Shown: positions 14,601 to 27,140, counted from the stretch's first letter. The stretch is DNA of 64,000 nucleotides from Spirodela intermedia (GCA_902729315.2 LR746268.1:396001-460000); one strand, 5' to 3'. The notes: a model not told the origin generated them from the letters alone. A program made the numbers and translations.

Positions 14601-17600
14601 AGAATTTTTGGCACAGACCTTTCAGTAAAGTTGCTGACATGTTACCATATCTACATCCTAACCGAGGTGAGTGTAATTTTTTCTTTCAAAAAGAGATCCA
14701 TATCAACACAAAAGATCTATAAATATTCATACTGAAGCAACAAGAGCCCATGATCATAAGAGAAGATACACAGTCTTGGGCTTTGAGGAATCTAGTTACT
14801 AGAGGAATTTGGATGGGATATCAGATCAGTGGCTTTAGTTCCTAGTACGACACAAATTGGTCAGTCAAATTGTCTGATCCTAGATTATAATAAGGTACGA
14901 TTTGTTGTAAATGTGAAAAAGGAAAGAAGATGTTCTGACTGCCTTTTGACACAAGAAGAACATAAAGGGATCACTTTTCCCCCTATCACCACCCTACCAA
15001 CTGAAGGATGGGTGTACTTTTCCAATGATGTTAATCAATTTTTTTCCTGCCAAAAGTTTTTTCTATGTTATAACGTAATGTTTTGTTGAGAGGCTTATTA
15101 TTCATTGCGAGGGCATCAATAAGCGGTCTGATATTTTTCTGATTTCTCAGTCCGTCACTTTAATGCAATTCGAAAGCATTTCCCTGCTCAATCAATTTCT
15201 GATCTCTAATTTGTTTGACAGGGAATATTGTCTGCAGTGGTTTTATCAGTAGTTTCCCTGATCCGTCCATATCAATGGCAGAGTCTATTAATGCCAGTAC
15301 GTCTGTCTAAGTTAACCTTTTATTTGCCGGTGAAGATCTTTCAGTCTGAAGTTGTAAATCCTATGCGTTCATTTATATCACTTAAATTTCCAGGTATTAC
15401 CAAACGGCATGCTAGATTTTTTGGATGCGCCAGTTCCTTATATAGTGAGTTATCCCTCTGCCACAGTATTTCTTCATTGAGTGTCTGAAAAAACATCTCT
15501 TTTGGCTTGAAAAAGGTTCTTGATTGTGGAAATCTGAGATATTGCACAGTATGATCACCGTTCTCTCATATTTACATGTAGAGAGAAGAAGGGCCTAGTG
15601 ACCATTGGAGCTGACACCTAACACCACCATCAACACATATCTAACTTTCCTTCCACAGGAAATTGTGATTACTTATTTATGTGAAATAGAAAGCGCATTG
15701 ACTAGTTATAGCAAATCGCATTGTTTCACCCTCACCCTAAAATGCATTTGTCCATGCCCAAAAAATGTGGATTACTATGATTTCCAATAGTAAATAATGT
15801 CTCCTCCAAAATTGGTGAACACAGAAGTGTCAACAGCTACTTTATTCAATAACGTACTTGTCTTATGAGACTAATGATACATTCACGGTAGAATATGTTT
15901 CTTTCCTGCAAGAGAATAAGCTTTAATTTCGTCAATGTCTTAATTCGCGAAGGTCGTATACTTTATTAAAATGTGATAAATTCGAAGCAATCTTTTATAG
16001 TATTTAGAACAAATTAGTTTACGTGAATTTCTTAAAAGTTATGGATAAACACTTCTAAAAGTTTCTCGGAATTGCAAGATTGCCAGCGACGCCTGGAAGA
16101 AAGAACATAGAGCTAAATTGCTATAGAAACTAGTTCTTCACAAGGGCATTATCCAGTTAGGTACTCTGCTAAATTCTCAGCCTATTCTAGAAGTTCTCAT
16201 CAATAGATTGCTCTAATCAAAGCGTGCGTCAATAGATGCAAAGTTTCGTATCTGGATCACACTTCCGTTGATTGCTTTCCAATAAATTTTGCAATCTCTC
16301 TTCGTGGTACAACTTTAGGAGAAAAATATTTATATTTGGTTTCACTTTTATTTTATGTGCTGTTGAAAACTGTTCTTTGGCCTTTATAGGTTGGGATTAA
16401 GAACCGAACTTCTGAAGTCCAGTCAAAATTGTCCAATGTCATTCTGATTGATGCTAACAAGAATCAGGTAGATGTCACATTCTAGAACGAGCTATATTTA
16501 TTTTATTGAGTTGTCGCAATTGTACTAATGCAGTGGGACTGTAATAGCGTGTTTGTGATTTATTTCATACTTAGGGTTGAAGTATAATGAGACAGATGCT
16601 CTTAAACTTACAATTTTTATTGTGCATTATTTTTTTCAATGAAGTAGAGGTTTAGAAGATTATCTGCGCAAATAGCACCAGCTGTACTCGGGATATTAAG
16701 TGACAGTGGCAGTGGAATCAGCTGCAGAGCAGAGAGTAGAGTAAATGGCCGAAGGTTGCTGTCTCCTTCCACTCAGTCGCGAGTAATGCACAGTAGCAGT
16801 ACTGCACAAGACATTACCCTGCTGGTTGTGGAGAAAACATAAATCTGTTGAAATTTATTGTGATAACGCTAACTAGCTCTGCCACTTGCTTGGTCACTGA
16901 AGAAAATCTCGAAGAGGGAGAGAGTATTCCACCTGGAAACCCTAGGTGAGCAACAGTGGAGAGGATGAACTCCGAAACCCTAGGTATTGGACGACGGAGA
17001 GAATAATCTTCTCCCACCTGTCCACACCCCAGGGTGGGAATATATTAATGTTTGGAACAGTGAAAAGTTAATGGACTCAAGTAGGTCTAGTGAGCCCATG
17101 TGAGCCAGACAAGAGACAGAACTATTCTTCAACAGTCACTAATGAGCTGTGTTTGTCTAGCACCTATTTTTCAATGCCCTATCCTTGCCATATGGAAAAA
17201 GGCAGACTAAGAAGGGTTATGGGAGCGGGTTCTCTATGTCAATAAACTAAAGTCCTGTATTGGCAAATTTACTTTCTACAATGTACTCAATGAAATACCT
17301 TGGTCAAGAAACTATTATTTTCTAGTAAGTGCCACTTTGTATCATTGATCTTGCCATATTTTCTTTTTTTGCTTTTTGACTTCATGCCTTAGTGGTTAAT
17401 AAACAGTGCAGGGATATGCTAAAGTTGTCGCTGCATGCAGTTTTTCATTTGGTTCATACATGACAGTTGCAACTTTTCTATGCTTGTAAAGTGGTTTTAC
17501 CCATGTTTCTTTATGTTTGTTCCAAACTGGAACATAACTAGAGTTTTCCTGTCCTTGGACAAATAGGTCAAATCACATTCAATGCCACACTTGCCTGGAC

Positions 17601-20043
17601 AGAAAGATTTGTTATCTTCTCTAAGTCCGTACCATGCAAAGCTTGTAGGGGAAAGTTATCTGGCGAGTAAGAGGCCTGTTTATGAGTGCACTGATGTACA
17701 GGTATTTCCTAATGGTTACAGTTTGTGTTATGCTTTTGGCAATAAGTGAGTACCACAGTCTGTTATTTTATCCTCATTTAGTATACGCTTAAGAGTGCTT
17801 GGACTAGGTATGATTTAGAAGGAAACTTGGTGGTAAAATATATCCATGATGGTAACCGCGAGCGTCTTGATTAATTATTTATGGCGTCATATTATTTTCT
17901 CTTTTTTCCTTTCTGGTTATAAAGTTTGCAAAATCACGTGCTTCAATGAGTTCTAGTTACAAAAACTATTGAGCCCAAAATCTCATAAGTAAATTTGATG
18001 GAGAAATCATCAATTTAAAAGTTTATTTCTAATCATTTATTTTGTCAGCAATTTAAGGAGCCCAACCCCACCCTAACTCTCTGTGTCCAATGCGTCAAAT
18101 TGTTCTGACTGGCGATAGCAATATATTTTTTGCAAATTTCTGGCGGTAAAGAGAGTACTCTAATTGACACATCAAGCTCTCTCCGCATCGATGATAAGCT
18201 ACTCGCGGAAATTTTGTGATAATGTGCCGCAGACCTTATATTTTGTGTATATGATGCAATTCTTCTTCGAATTTGAGTAAAGCTGTTTCCTTTTATATTG
18301 GAAAATTTTCACATGTTATGCATGCCAGGAGAATTTAGATTTATAGTCGCTGTGCTCAGAGGAAGCCAGGTAAAAGGGTTGCCCTACCAATGATTTGTTG
18401 GTAATAGCATAGCCTTGCAATCGTTTGATTTATATGACAGCACCTTCATCTTTGCACAGGTTGAAGCAGCTAAGGGTTTCCTGGCTGTTCTGAGATCTTA
18501 TCTGGATTCTCTTTGCTCGAACTTAAGATCTCACACAATCACAAATGTGCAATCTAACGATGACAAGGTTTGTGCCCTCCATTTACGTTCATCAACATTA
18601 TTATCTCATGGTTGTTGAATGATAGATCATTAAAAGCTCTATTAATTCCGTAAATTGTTATCGTATACGAAACTGTTCACTTTTATTTTTTTTATTTTTT
18701 TTAGTACGTCAATACTTGGGAATACGATCATTTTATTTCATAATGTGACCACTTTAAAACATGCTTCTAGTTTTCGCACTTCCAAGGGTACTTCCTAATT
18801 ATTTGCACAGTGGACTGATGCATCTGGAAAGGGATAGCTGTTGCCAATATTAGCTTAGCTGCCTTTGTGGACTGGCAAGAACTTCGAACTGGTTCCAATT
18901 CTTGAGGCAAGAATTCCTTGTTAGCACAGATGCCGTGTCTGTCCGGTTTGCTCGATTCCCATCTGATCCGCTGGCCTACGATACTCCATACATTCGATGG
19001 CTCCCTTCTCTTTTCCAGTTCCGAATAATTTACCTTGGCATGCAGCTGATGGCACATATGTCGATGGGTATTAGCTGCTGTGCGGTGTGAGTTCCTGCAA
19101 TTACTCTTATTTCATTGCGCGAACTAATTGTCACTGTCCCATGATCAAGTTCATGCTTTCTTCTTCCGGAATCCTCTCCTGTTTTTTCTCCAAGTATATA
19201 TGTAATCATTCTACTCAACAAACCGGATATACTTGTCTAAAGAATTGGATGATGCAATAGATTTTGCATCTATGCCATGAAATCTTCCAAATTTTTTTAG
19301 GAATTTTTACCCTCGTACGCAGGTCTACAGACATCTGTTCGCCCTAAGAATTGAGATATTGGAAGTTCTGAGAATCATGTAGATTACTAAAGTCATGTTT
19401 ATTTTATATATATAAAAAAAAAAGTCTATCCATCAGAGTGATGCTGACCCTGTTCAGAACATGGAGAGGAACGAAGGGATCTTGAACAAAGAGCATTGAG
19501 ATGAACACTTTTTAGCATAACTTGATGGACTACACATCTATCAGTTCTTAAACATGTTCATGGTTTGATGAAGAAATTAAAAGTAACCATCGTTCCTCCC
19601 CCTCCTTTAACTCTCTCATCCTCGATTTCTGGTTTACAAACCCGCCCTTTGGCCATGAAGGTTTTCATGAATCAAGATCTGGGGCAGATTGAGAAGAGGA
19701 AATACTTACTACCCAATTCGTGTAATGCCCAGTGCTGACCTTAATTTAGCTCATTTATTGAGCTATCCCTAGCTTCTTCAGTCAACTCTTGGCTATGCGC
19801 TGTGGTTCAACGTTTTCTAGACATGGCTCGTCTTCTCTGAATGCATGTTCTGAGATGTGCGTTGAAAAGGCCGCAGACCATGAGACTTGTGTGATCCCTG
19901 ATCTCTTGATGTCATGCTTCGTTCAGGTCTCTCTACTTTTAAAGGAGAGTTTCATCGACTCTTTTCCAGCTCGTGATCAGCCATTCATGAAGGTACGCCT
20001 GAAACACACTTACCCACACTCTGTTCCTCTGTTTTTTCGAAAT

Positions 20044-20101
<58 letters not shown>

Positions 20102-20585
20102 GACTACTCGTGAAGATTTAATGGGAATCTTATTCCCAAACCCAAATCTTCAAAAAAAAAAGAAAAAAAAAGAAAACGGGTTGCATTATCTCTTCATAAG
20201 CTTGGGAAATAGATGAACAAGCACCGGTTTTTCAAGGATGTTGAAGCATCAAACAAAATAAGCAAGATTTATGTAGATAAATGATGAACTGAATAGATGA
20301 ACAAGCGCCTGCTTTTGAAGGATGTTGAATCATCAAACAGAATAAGGAAGATTTATTTTTTATTTTATTTTTCAAAATCCTTCGCTGGATTTCTTCGTTT
20401 GAGCTGTACATGGTCTGCTGTGAAGAACAATCAGTCTCACGATCGAGTGGCGTGAGTAGAGCCTGATCCCCTGTTCTTTGTTGTTGTTCTTCTTCTTCTT
20501 CTTCACGAGGGAGCAGCTATTCGTGGACACCCAGCTCTTCTCTGTACATACCGACTTCGTTCTCTCCTTCTATCAAAAGGACTAG
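2636..20585 (+). CDS. DENN (AEX-3) domain-containing protein, 18 coding exons
   Basis: Exons: 2636-2899, 3400-3588, 3778-3861, 4101-4160, 5377-5421, 7339-7538, 9495-9914, 12766-12886, 13012-13209, 13295-13384, 13608-13670, 15222-15296, 15394-15444, 16390-16467, 17567-17701, 18460-18567, 19927-19992, 20517-20585. They join in phase to 771 residues. All introns are GT-AG. Residues about 150-281 match the upstream DENN region (VLFVYPPEKRLPLKYKD, then SDLSFVFRLQVADDSTLYG). Residues about 470-620 match the core DENN region (FHPLEHLHPL, VLMMFAGALLEKQIVVVC, RPYQWQSLLMP, DFLDAPVPYI), and about 640-771 the downstream part. DENN proteins are guanine-nucleotide exchange factors for Rab GTPases in membrane traffic. 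The order resembles the Arabidopsis protein I know as AT5G35560. Exon 7 encodes a Ser-rich linker. An in-frame ATG at 2618 would add six residues, but it lies inside a likely acceptor tract, so 2636 is preferred. Confidence 0.92.
4735..4810. repeat. AT/CATA-rich simple repeat in DENN intron 4
   Basis: Low-complexity alternating TATA and CATATG/CATA units, seen directly. It lies within the intron between exons ending at 4160 and starting at 5377. Confidence 0.7.
20045..20100. repeat. (ATT)n microsatellite in the last DENN intron
   Basis: About 18 uninterrupted ATT/TTA units in the intron between exons 17 and 18. An A-rich tract follows at about 20150-20176. Confidence 0.95.
20208..20358. repeat. 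84-bp tandem duplication in the last DENN intron
   Basis: Two copies start with AATAGATGAACAAGC at 20208 and 20292. Each continues through AAGGATGTTGAA and CATCAAACA to AAGATTTA with few mismatches. Confidence 0.85.
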
Positions 20586-21107
20586 CTGCCCTGCGATGTA
20601 CAGCCGGGTTGCCGCGGAGCAAGGAAAGCCCAGGAGGCCCGCCCACCACCACCACCACCACCTCTGTGAGCAGTCATCTCCCTTTGTTCATGAGCTCACT
20701 CGCTTCTCCTTTCGCCGCCCATAATGAATCATTCCGCTCTCCTGCTGATCTGTGCCAGATCCGGCAGCAGAATCCAGCTCTGGCGAGCGCCGGAAACACC
20801 CAAAAATAGCAAAAAACTATACAAGAGGGAACGACCTCTTCTGTCTCATGCCCGGCCGATTTGAATGAAAGAACCCGAGCTTGGAGATGCCCCTCGTTCT
20901 TCATCCTCTCGCAGTTGTTCCTGCCAGTTGACTTTGGATAAGAGATCCCCCCCCCTCGTGTTTGATAATCGCGCAGCTCTTCCTGAGCTGGATTGAGGCG
21001 AGCGTTTTCCTTCGTGAGATCGTCGGATGTGAGATTCCTCGGTCGGTGGTTCATGAAGTTAGCTTCTCAATCGGTCTGGTCAGCTTCACGTGAAGAGGTA
21101 GAAGAGA

Positions 21108-21143
<36 letters not shown>

Positions 21144-21946
21144 TCAAAGACCCAATGGAAGAGGACGACGAGCAATGAATTCCAAGGAAAGTGGCGCTTA
21201 TATAGGGGAAATCCCCAGGCCATGCCTTCATGCTCTAAACGATACTTGGAAAAGGTAGGGGGAGAAGGGGACTCTCTCTCTCTCTCTTCGGATCACTTCA
21301 ACTGGGCAAGCACCAGCTGCTCCGCCATCAGCCTAAACACAGAGTCCTCCAATTGCACTATGCCACCATCATGGTGCTGCGACCAAGTTGACCAGCAAGG
21401 ATCTCCCCTGAGACCCTTCTCTTCAGTCAACGCACCACCATCTATCATGGCTCTTAGTCTACAGATTATTCCGATATTTCCATTATTCTCAGATCCTTGC
21501 CCCAGTTCTTGGGACCTTAAAGTGACCCTGATAGTTCATGGAGAGTGTGACATGGTCGCTGATACATCAGGTAGATTATGAGCAGAAAAAGTCCAAGCAT
21601 CATAGATTCTGAGATGGGGAGGGAAATCCCAGAAATCCTAGATGAGGGCAGCCAGCCATCTAGGATCAGATTGGAGTCGATGTCAACTCTTGATTTCTAT
21701 CGATCAGCTTATCCATCAGTCAGCACTGAAGAATGATGAATAGTAGTTGGAAAAACCAGTACTATTTACAGTGGTGGGATGGCATCTGACTGGCGATGTT
21801 GTTCATCATCTCCTTCGGCAACTGTTCGTGGTCTCTCCCCGATCGGGCAGACCAAAGCGATCTTCTGCTCCTCGGACGTCAAAATCTATGAGAAGAGGGC
21901 GTGGATATCCGTTCAATTGGGATTTGAATCAACTTGAGCACGGCAA
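20586..21946. other. Intergenic: DENN 3'UTR and convergent space
   Basis: No gene was recognised. The DENN gene (+) and the membrane-protein gene (-) converge here. A CT tract of about 28 bases at 21111-21139 and a shorter one at 21271-21287 are present. A TATATAGG motif near 21197 is isolated, with no good open frame behind it. Confidence 0.5.
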
Positions 21947-22537
21947 TCATGGAGCTGATCCGGAAACCACATGCCGAACGTATCCGGCCTTCCTGATCTC
22001 CCATCTCTTGTAAAGCAGGAAGCCACCGAGTACGATCTGCAGCACCGAAAAGACCGCCAAGAACGCCACCCCGACCTTCTTCCCGAGGTTCAGCGTCCTG
22101 TTCCGGCGTGCTGTGCCGCGGTCGGTGTCCACGAAACTGTCGCTGCCAGACCCCTTCGGCGGCAAGTGTTCGACGCAGTCCGGCGTAGAATTGCCTGCAC
22201 AGGAAACCGGAGGCCGTGGAGGACGGAGCCTTCTGTACGAGCCAGACGCATCACCGGGTTTCGTGGAAAGCAAGGGTGCAGGTGGCGGTGGCGGATTACG
22301 ATGTTGGTGGTGGCGATGATGAGGAGGAGAAAGCGGCGAAAGCGACGGCGGAGGGCTCGATCGATGAGACGACGACCGATCTCCTGGCGGAGAAAAAGGG
22401 GAGGGTGTTGATTTGGACGAGAAGTGCGACGACGTCGTGAAGGGAAGCGGCGAGGAATGCGAGAGGAGTGGGGAATGGGCGGCGAAGATGACGAGGATAG
22501 CGACGGCGAGGGCCGGCGCCGGCGAAGGAAGCTCCAT
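21947..22537 (-). CDS. Small proline-rich type I membrane protein
   Basis: Single exon, 196 residues. I do not recognise the family. Residues 1 to about 26 form a typical signal peptide (MELPSPAP, then a hydrophobic AVAILVIFAA core). Residues about 27-145 are a Ser/Pro/His-rich extracellular stretch with a Pro run (NPPPPPAP) and two cysteines (VSCAGNSTPDCVEH). Near residues 160-182 is one transmembrane helix (VGVAFLAVFSVLQIVLGGFL), followed by a short basic tail (YKRWEIRKAGYVRH). This predicts a plasma-membrane or secretory-pathway type I protein with a cell-wall-facing domain. The frame stays open 38 codons upstream of the chosen ATG, but the chosen start puts the signal peptide exactly at the N-terminus. 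The strong residue pattern favours a real gene over chance, but expression is unproven. Confidence 0.7.
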   Translation of the reverse strand: MELPSPAPALAVAILVIFAAHSPLLSHSSPLPFTTSSHFSSKSTPSPFSPPGDRSSSHRSSPPPSLSPLSPPHHRHHQHRNPPPPPAPLLSTKPGDASGSYRRLRPPRPPVSCAGNSTPDCVEHLPPKGSGSDSFVDTDRGTARRNRTLNLGKKVGVAFLAVFSVLQIVLGGFLLYKRWEIRKAGYVRHVVSGSAP

Positions 22538-23065
22538 CGGAGGAGATGGAGCTAGGTTTACGCCTCTGGAATCCCTACGGCAACCGTTCTCCGTAGGCGA
22601 CCGGAGAGGTGAATCCGAACACCGCTCGGTCAAGAGGATCAGCTTAATCATAAGCCACGTGTCGAAAAACTATTGGTCAATAAATGACAATAATGCCCTT
22701 ACAGTCGAATTAGGCCCGGTTAAACAAATCTGTCAGATCTGACGGCGTAGATTTTTCATGGCGGAACAAAATATCGTACCAAGTGACAAGTTTCGGGTAT
22801 TTTTAAAATCATTGAATGACTATTTACATTATTATCTTAACGGGCTTCGGGCCGGGATCCAACATCATCCAGACCCAAGCCCAAGTCCAAGCCTCAAGCC
22901 CAGGCCTCCATATTTATGTAGCCACGAGAGAGCGTTGGCATTTTTGTTGGGCTTATAAAGTCGAGCCTAAAAAGAAAATGGGCCCGAATGATTTGGGCTT
23001 CGGCCTGAACGCGAGAGGCCCTCTTTATTTTGCCACGTGGCCGCGTTGGGTCATCAATGCTCCTC

Positions 23066-23104
<39 letters not shown>

Positions 23105-23207
23105 ATCACATCTGCCCTAATATTAGAATCAGAATTTCAGGAGACCATTCTCCCAAACATCACATAAATACCTCCGAAACACCCAAAATGCTCTCCATAC
23201 CACAACG

Positions 23208-23238
<31 letters not shown>

Positions 23239-24056
23239 CAATCATGAGACCGCCACGTGGCGAGAAAAACGAGGATAACATAAATCTTGACGCAATTTGA
23301 CTGCACTGATGATGAGTACATTCCATGGATTTAAGCGCCAGTTGGTCATAACGACTGAAGAACCCACAAGGTTATTTTCATTTTTTTATTTTTTTTGAAG
23401 TGAGATAAATCTGATAGGAAAGGGAGGCTTCTGGTAATGACAGATGGGATTGCGCCCAAATCTCCTTGAGCTAATGCGTTGACCTACAGTTTCATACTGG
23501 GGATTAGGCAGAAACGTAGGATCTGGGCAAGAGCAGGGATTACTACAAGATAGAAGAAAAGTTTATTTCCTCCAAATCGGGGTATCAAGCCAACCGTAGA
23601 CTTTTGGGCAAGAACAGGGGGGATTGATGCATTCTAAACGTGGTGCATTGGCTTCAAATCAGGAGTTGACTGAGAATTATTTCGAGCAAACGCGCGAAAA
23701 CTTTCACCAAATCAGAAACCAGCTCAAACTCGCTTGAAAACGGGGATAAATCCCAGCTAAAACACAGTCTGCTGCATCTCGAGAAGCCAATAACACAGTC
23801 TGCTGCAAACCAGGAATCGAATCGAGCTAAGAACCATCAAACCGATCCAAATCAGGAGCTCAATCAAAGTGAGCGAGGAAATCTGCTCCAAATCAGTGAT
23901 TCAGTTGATCCGGAAGGATCACATTTGCTCCAAGCCGAGATTTCCACAGACTCGCTAGCAAAAGCAAGTTATTTAGGAGGAGGCGGGCTCAGATTATTGA
24001 AAAATGGGGGAGAAGAAGAAAGCCGCAATGTTTAACTTCTTGCAGAAGAATCCTGA
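22538..24056. promoter_or_regulatory. Intergenic region with three G-boxes and CT/GA tracts
   Basis: This is upstream of the membrane-protein gene (-) and downstream of the Dabb gene (-). CACGTG cores occur at 22656-22661, 23035-23040 and 23254-23259, the last two inside CCACGTGG. A CT tract is at about 23067-23105 and a GA tract at about 23206-23233, roughly mirroring each other. The rest of 23300-24000 shows no gene. Confidence 0.45.
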
Positions 24057-24977
24057 TCAAAGGCCAGAGGTGGCAGGAAGCGGCGGCGGGACCAAAAAGT
24101 CAAGCACGATGAGGCTCTCCAGCAGTGGCCTCACCTTCTCCTTCTGCGCCTCCATCAGATCGACCCCCTTCTCGTCCACTTCGTCAAGCTCTTCAACGCC
24201 GGGGAACACCGCGATGGACCCCACCGAAAATCCCTTCGCTCTCGCCGGCGAGAAGTTCTCGCCATAGCTCAGCTGCTCAACGGCTCCCCCGAGCAATCTC
24301 TTGGCCCCGTGCAGAGACTCCAGGACCACGCCCTTCTCCGCCTCCCCCGCCGACTCGATCAGCTTCATCAGCGTTACTCGCGCCGCCGATCCAGGCGGCA
24401 GCGCAACCGAATCCGATTCAAACTCTGCAATCCAGTCGACGGCCATGATGTCCTCGCAGATCGGGAGGACGAACTCTCGTACGACGGAGATATGCGCCGG
24501 ATGAGCAGAGTAGGCGGCGAGCTCCTCCTTGGTCCGGTAGCGACTGTGGAGGAGATGAGTAAAGCCGAAGGATGAAGCGGCGGAGGAGCGGTGGCGGAGG
24601 ACGTGGGCGGCGCTGAGGAGGAGGACGCCGTCGAGGGAGACGAGGGACCGGAGATTGGAGATCATGGCGCTGATCTTCGCTGTGTCCGTGCCGTCCCGCA
24701 CCTTGAAGAGGACCACGTGTTCAACGGCGGTGATGGCTGCCATTTCAGCGGCGGCGGCGGCGGCCGCAGAGGGAGGGGGATCGCCGGCGGCGGCGGAGAA
24801 GGCGCGGATGGGAAGAGCAGCGGCGCCGCCTCGGAGCGGCCTCGCGGAGGCGCAGGGGGATAGGGAGATGGTGGACGGTGAGGTTACCGTGAGACGGAAA
24901 GTCGGGCAAATGAGGGTGGCCTTTAGCGGTGAAAAGGAGCGGTGGAGCCTACTAGCGGTCTTCGGACACAGCAACAT
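24057..24977 (-). CDS. Stress-responsive A/B barrel (Dabb) protein, two Dabb domains
   Basis: Single exon, 306 residues from the ATG at 24977-24975. Residues 1 to about 70 are rich in Ser, Arg and Ala with few acidic residues, resembling a plastid transit peptide, and end in an Ala run. The first Dabb domain (about 82-185) begins VEHVVLFKVRDG and contains YSAHPAHISVVREFVLPIC and EDIMAVDW, the conserved barrel signatures. A second, more divergent domain (about 190-298) starts VALPPGSAARVTLMKL and ends LESLIVLDFLVPP. A transit peptide plus two Dabb domains matches the plant UP3-like proteins I know (Arabidopsis AT2G31670 type). The biochemical role of the family is poorly known; dimeric alpha/beta-barrel folding is established. 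The frame ends in a normal stop and no truncation is seen. The GC-rich codon use matches PSBX and MSL nearby. Confidence 0.85.
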   Translation of the reverse strand: MLLCPKTASRLHRSFSPLKATLICPTFRLTVTSPSTISLSPCASARPLRGGAAALPIRAFSAAAGDPPPSAAAAAAAEMAAITAVEHVVLFKVRDGTDTAKISAMISNLRSLVSLDGVLLLSAAHVLRHRSSAASSFGFTHLLHSRYRTKEELAAYSAHPAHISVVREFVLPICEDIMAVDWIAEFESDSVALPPGSAARVTLMKLIESAGEAEKGVVLESLHGAKRLLGGAVEQLSYGENFSPARAKGFSVGSIAVFPGVEELDEVDEKGVDLMEAQKEKVRPLLESLIVLDFLVPPPLPATSGL

Positions 24978-26208
24978 TATCTCTCCACCGCCGTATCACC
25001 TGTTGCTGTGTGTAGTGCCATTCCTTTTAAACACCCCCGCTGGAGCATGCTAAGACACTCGAGTATCCGGGGGATCATCATAGAAGAAACCGAGAGTAGG
25101 GCTTCTCCCTGAGGAAATTACAAAATAACCATTACAAATAATATAATATAAAACACAGACAAATTTTATGTTAAAGGGGGCAAAAATGAGGACCTTTTCC
25201 CACCTATCCGTAGGTGAGAGTATAAAAAAAATAATAGAATATCTTCCAAGGACTGATTGGAAAAAAAGTCCCACATTTTTTATGTGCAACTTCAACCCTC
25301 ACATTCGGAATATTCTCAACGACGTAGGGAGTAGGTTGCGTGGCAACACATCTGACAGGCCCACGTAAGAGCACGGCTGGGCCTCACACGTCACCATCGT
25401 CCGCATTCCACTACTGGGCCGTTGAATCTGACCCACATTTCGGCGCAAGCGAGGTGTCAGCAGAACCTCGCTCCACGTGAACGGAACCCACACGGGGCGC
25501 GGCAATCTGACGTCAACACACGGGGGAATCTGGTTTCCGCCGTGGGCCAATGAGTGGGCCCCCGGTCCACGTGGGCGTCTCCCGACTTTTCCCCCCTCCG
25601 CCAAGAGAGGGAGGGGATCGTCACGTGCGAGATAGCGAGAGATGGGCGATTCGATGAGACCTTCAGAGGGGCTAATTTGCAAATATTTTGATTCATTGGG
25701 TTAATATTTAACTATTAAATTGCAAAACGGGATTATAATAACAACATATTATTCGTAGCCCACCTGAGTCCACAAGGGGCAACCCTCGTAATTTTATTTC
25801 ATATATATTTTCCGTTTTTAATGGAATAAATAATTATTCTGATTTATGTAATTTATCCCCGTTTAATATGGCTTCATGGGTTTTGTTTTAACTAAATCAG
25901 GTCGATAATGATAATTAATTTCCTCCGTTGCTTCCTCTCGAGGCCACGGATTCCTTCTATTTATTTTAAAATATCAAAATATTGGGTTAATATTTTTACA
26001 GTATTTTAAAAATATTTAATACTTGCAGCGGAAAAGGTTATTTGGGAAAAAAAAGGGATCGAAGGCGCCATGATACTTGCTTCAACGGTAACTCTTCGAA
26101 GTGTTTTTTTGTCATTGTAATTATTTTTTTGGTGTTCTCAACAATTGTGGTGGGCCATCCCCTTCTCCTCCATGTGACCCGACGGGGACAGTCCCCCCCG
26201 GCAGTACG
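24978..26208. promoter_or_regulatory. Divergent promoter, Dabb (-) and ELF4-like (+), with G-box cluster
   Basis: CACGTG cores occur at 25474-25479, 25568-25573 and 25622-25627, three within 155 bases. The next 500 bases to the right are AT-rich. G-boxes bind bZIP and bHLH light and ABA factors such as HY5 and PIFs. ELF4 promoters are known to be driven by HY5-class factors through ACGT elements, so the cluster could serve either gene. Confidence 0.55.
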
Positions 26209-27140
26209 TTATAAATGTGCAGTCCTCAAAGACTCCTTTCCCCCCCCTCTCTCTCGCTCTTCTCTCTCACAGAGAAGGTCTGATAAGGGCTGCCAAGCGG
26301 CCGCCGGGTTGATTCTCAGTCGCCATTTCCGCCGCCGTAGGCGGCGCAGGTAAGGTTTGCCTAGAGGCGGACGGAGAGAGGACTGTGTCGTCGGCCTCGC
26401 GGCATCTGTGCCGACTGACTTCTCTCATTGATTTCGTTTTCCTGCAAGGTTTTGACCCGACAGGGACGATCCTCTCCCTGGTTAGGATTTCTTCTTTCGG
26501 CATTTTTTCGGCCGATCAGACGCTCGCGGGATCTCCGGACGACGGCAGTTTTCCGATTGATTTCCTTCTTTGATCCTGATATCCCTCTCCCTTTTCCAGT
26601 TTTCTCTTCTTCGGGGGATGCCGGTCTCTTAATCGTTGTAGGTTTTCTAGGGCCTCCTGATCTCTTTTTGCGTTCAGGTGATGATTCTGTATGGCTCATT
26701 CGCGAGCTCCTGCTGTCCTGATGAGAATTCGGGCCACCAATTCTCTCTCCTCTGGCGTTCGAATCGCAGAGAATCATAGGGCCGGTCTATCTTCTCACTC
26801 CTCGTCTGTTTATTTCTCGGAATCTCTGGTTCTCCGCCGAGTTCTAGGTTTCCTCTGCTATTTTCCCCGTCTGGATCTTCATACGCGAGAACAGATCTTC
26901 GTCCCTTCGCGGTGCACCTTCTACGTTTATTGATTTCTCTCCGGCATTAATTCTCCCTGGTAGTCTTCTTCTTCTTCTTTATCGCCGGGTGAATTCAACG
27001 TTTCCCTTCTGTTTCCACATCTGGCGCTTCGTCTGATGTTAAATTTGAATAGTGTCTATTCCATTGATCTGCTTCCGTCCATACTTTCTGTCGGCAGGGT
27101 TTCTTCTCCAGAGGAGAGGGGGAGAGAGGGAGGGAGGGCC
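26209..27140 (+). promoter_or_regulatory. ELF4-like TATA box, 5'UTR and probable leader intron
   Basis: A TATAAAT motif lies at 26210-26216, followed by CT-rich leader sequence. A consensus donor (CAG then GTAAGG) at 26350 and an acceptor (TCGGCAG) ending at 27097 would remove a 748-base leader intron and leave a short leader before the ATG at 27141. Inferred from motifs only. Confidence 0.5.

Noticed and set aside
22413-22742. Plus-strand frames over the membrane-protein gene
   Set aside because: These are shadows of the minus-strand GC-rich gene, which has a signal peptide and membrane helix in its own frame.
25968-25976. AAAATATCA upstream of the ELF4-like gene, resembling the evening element
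   Set aside because: The last base differs from the evening element AAAATATCT, and a near match is expected by chance in this AT-rich stretch.
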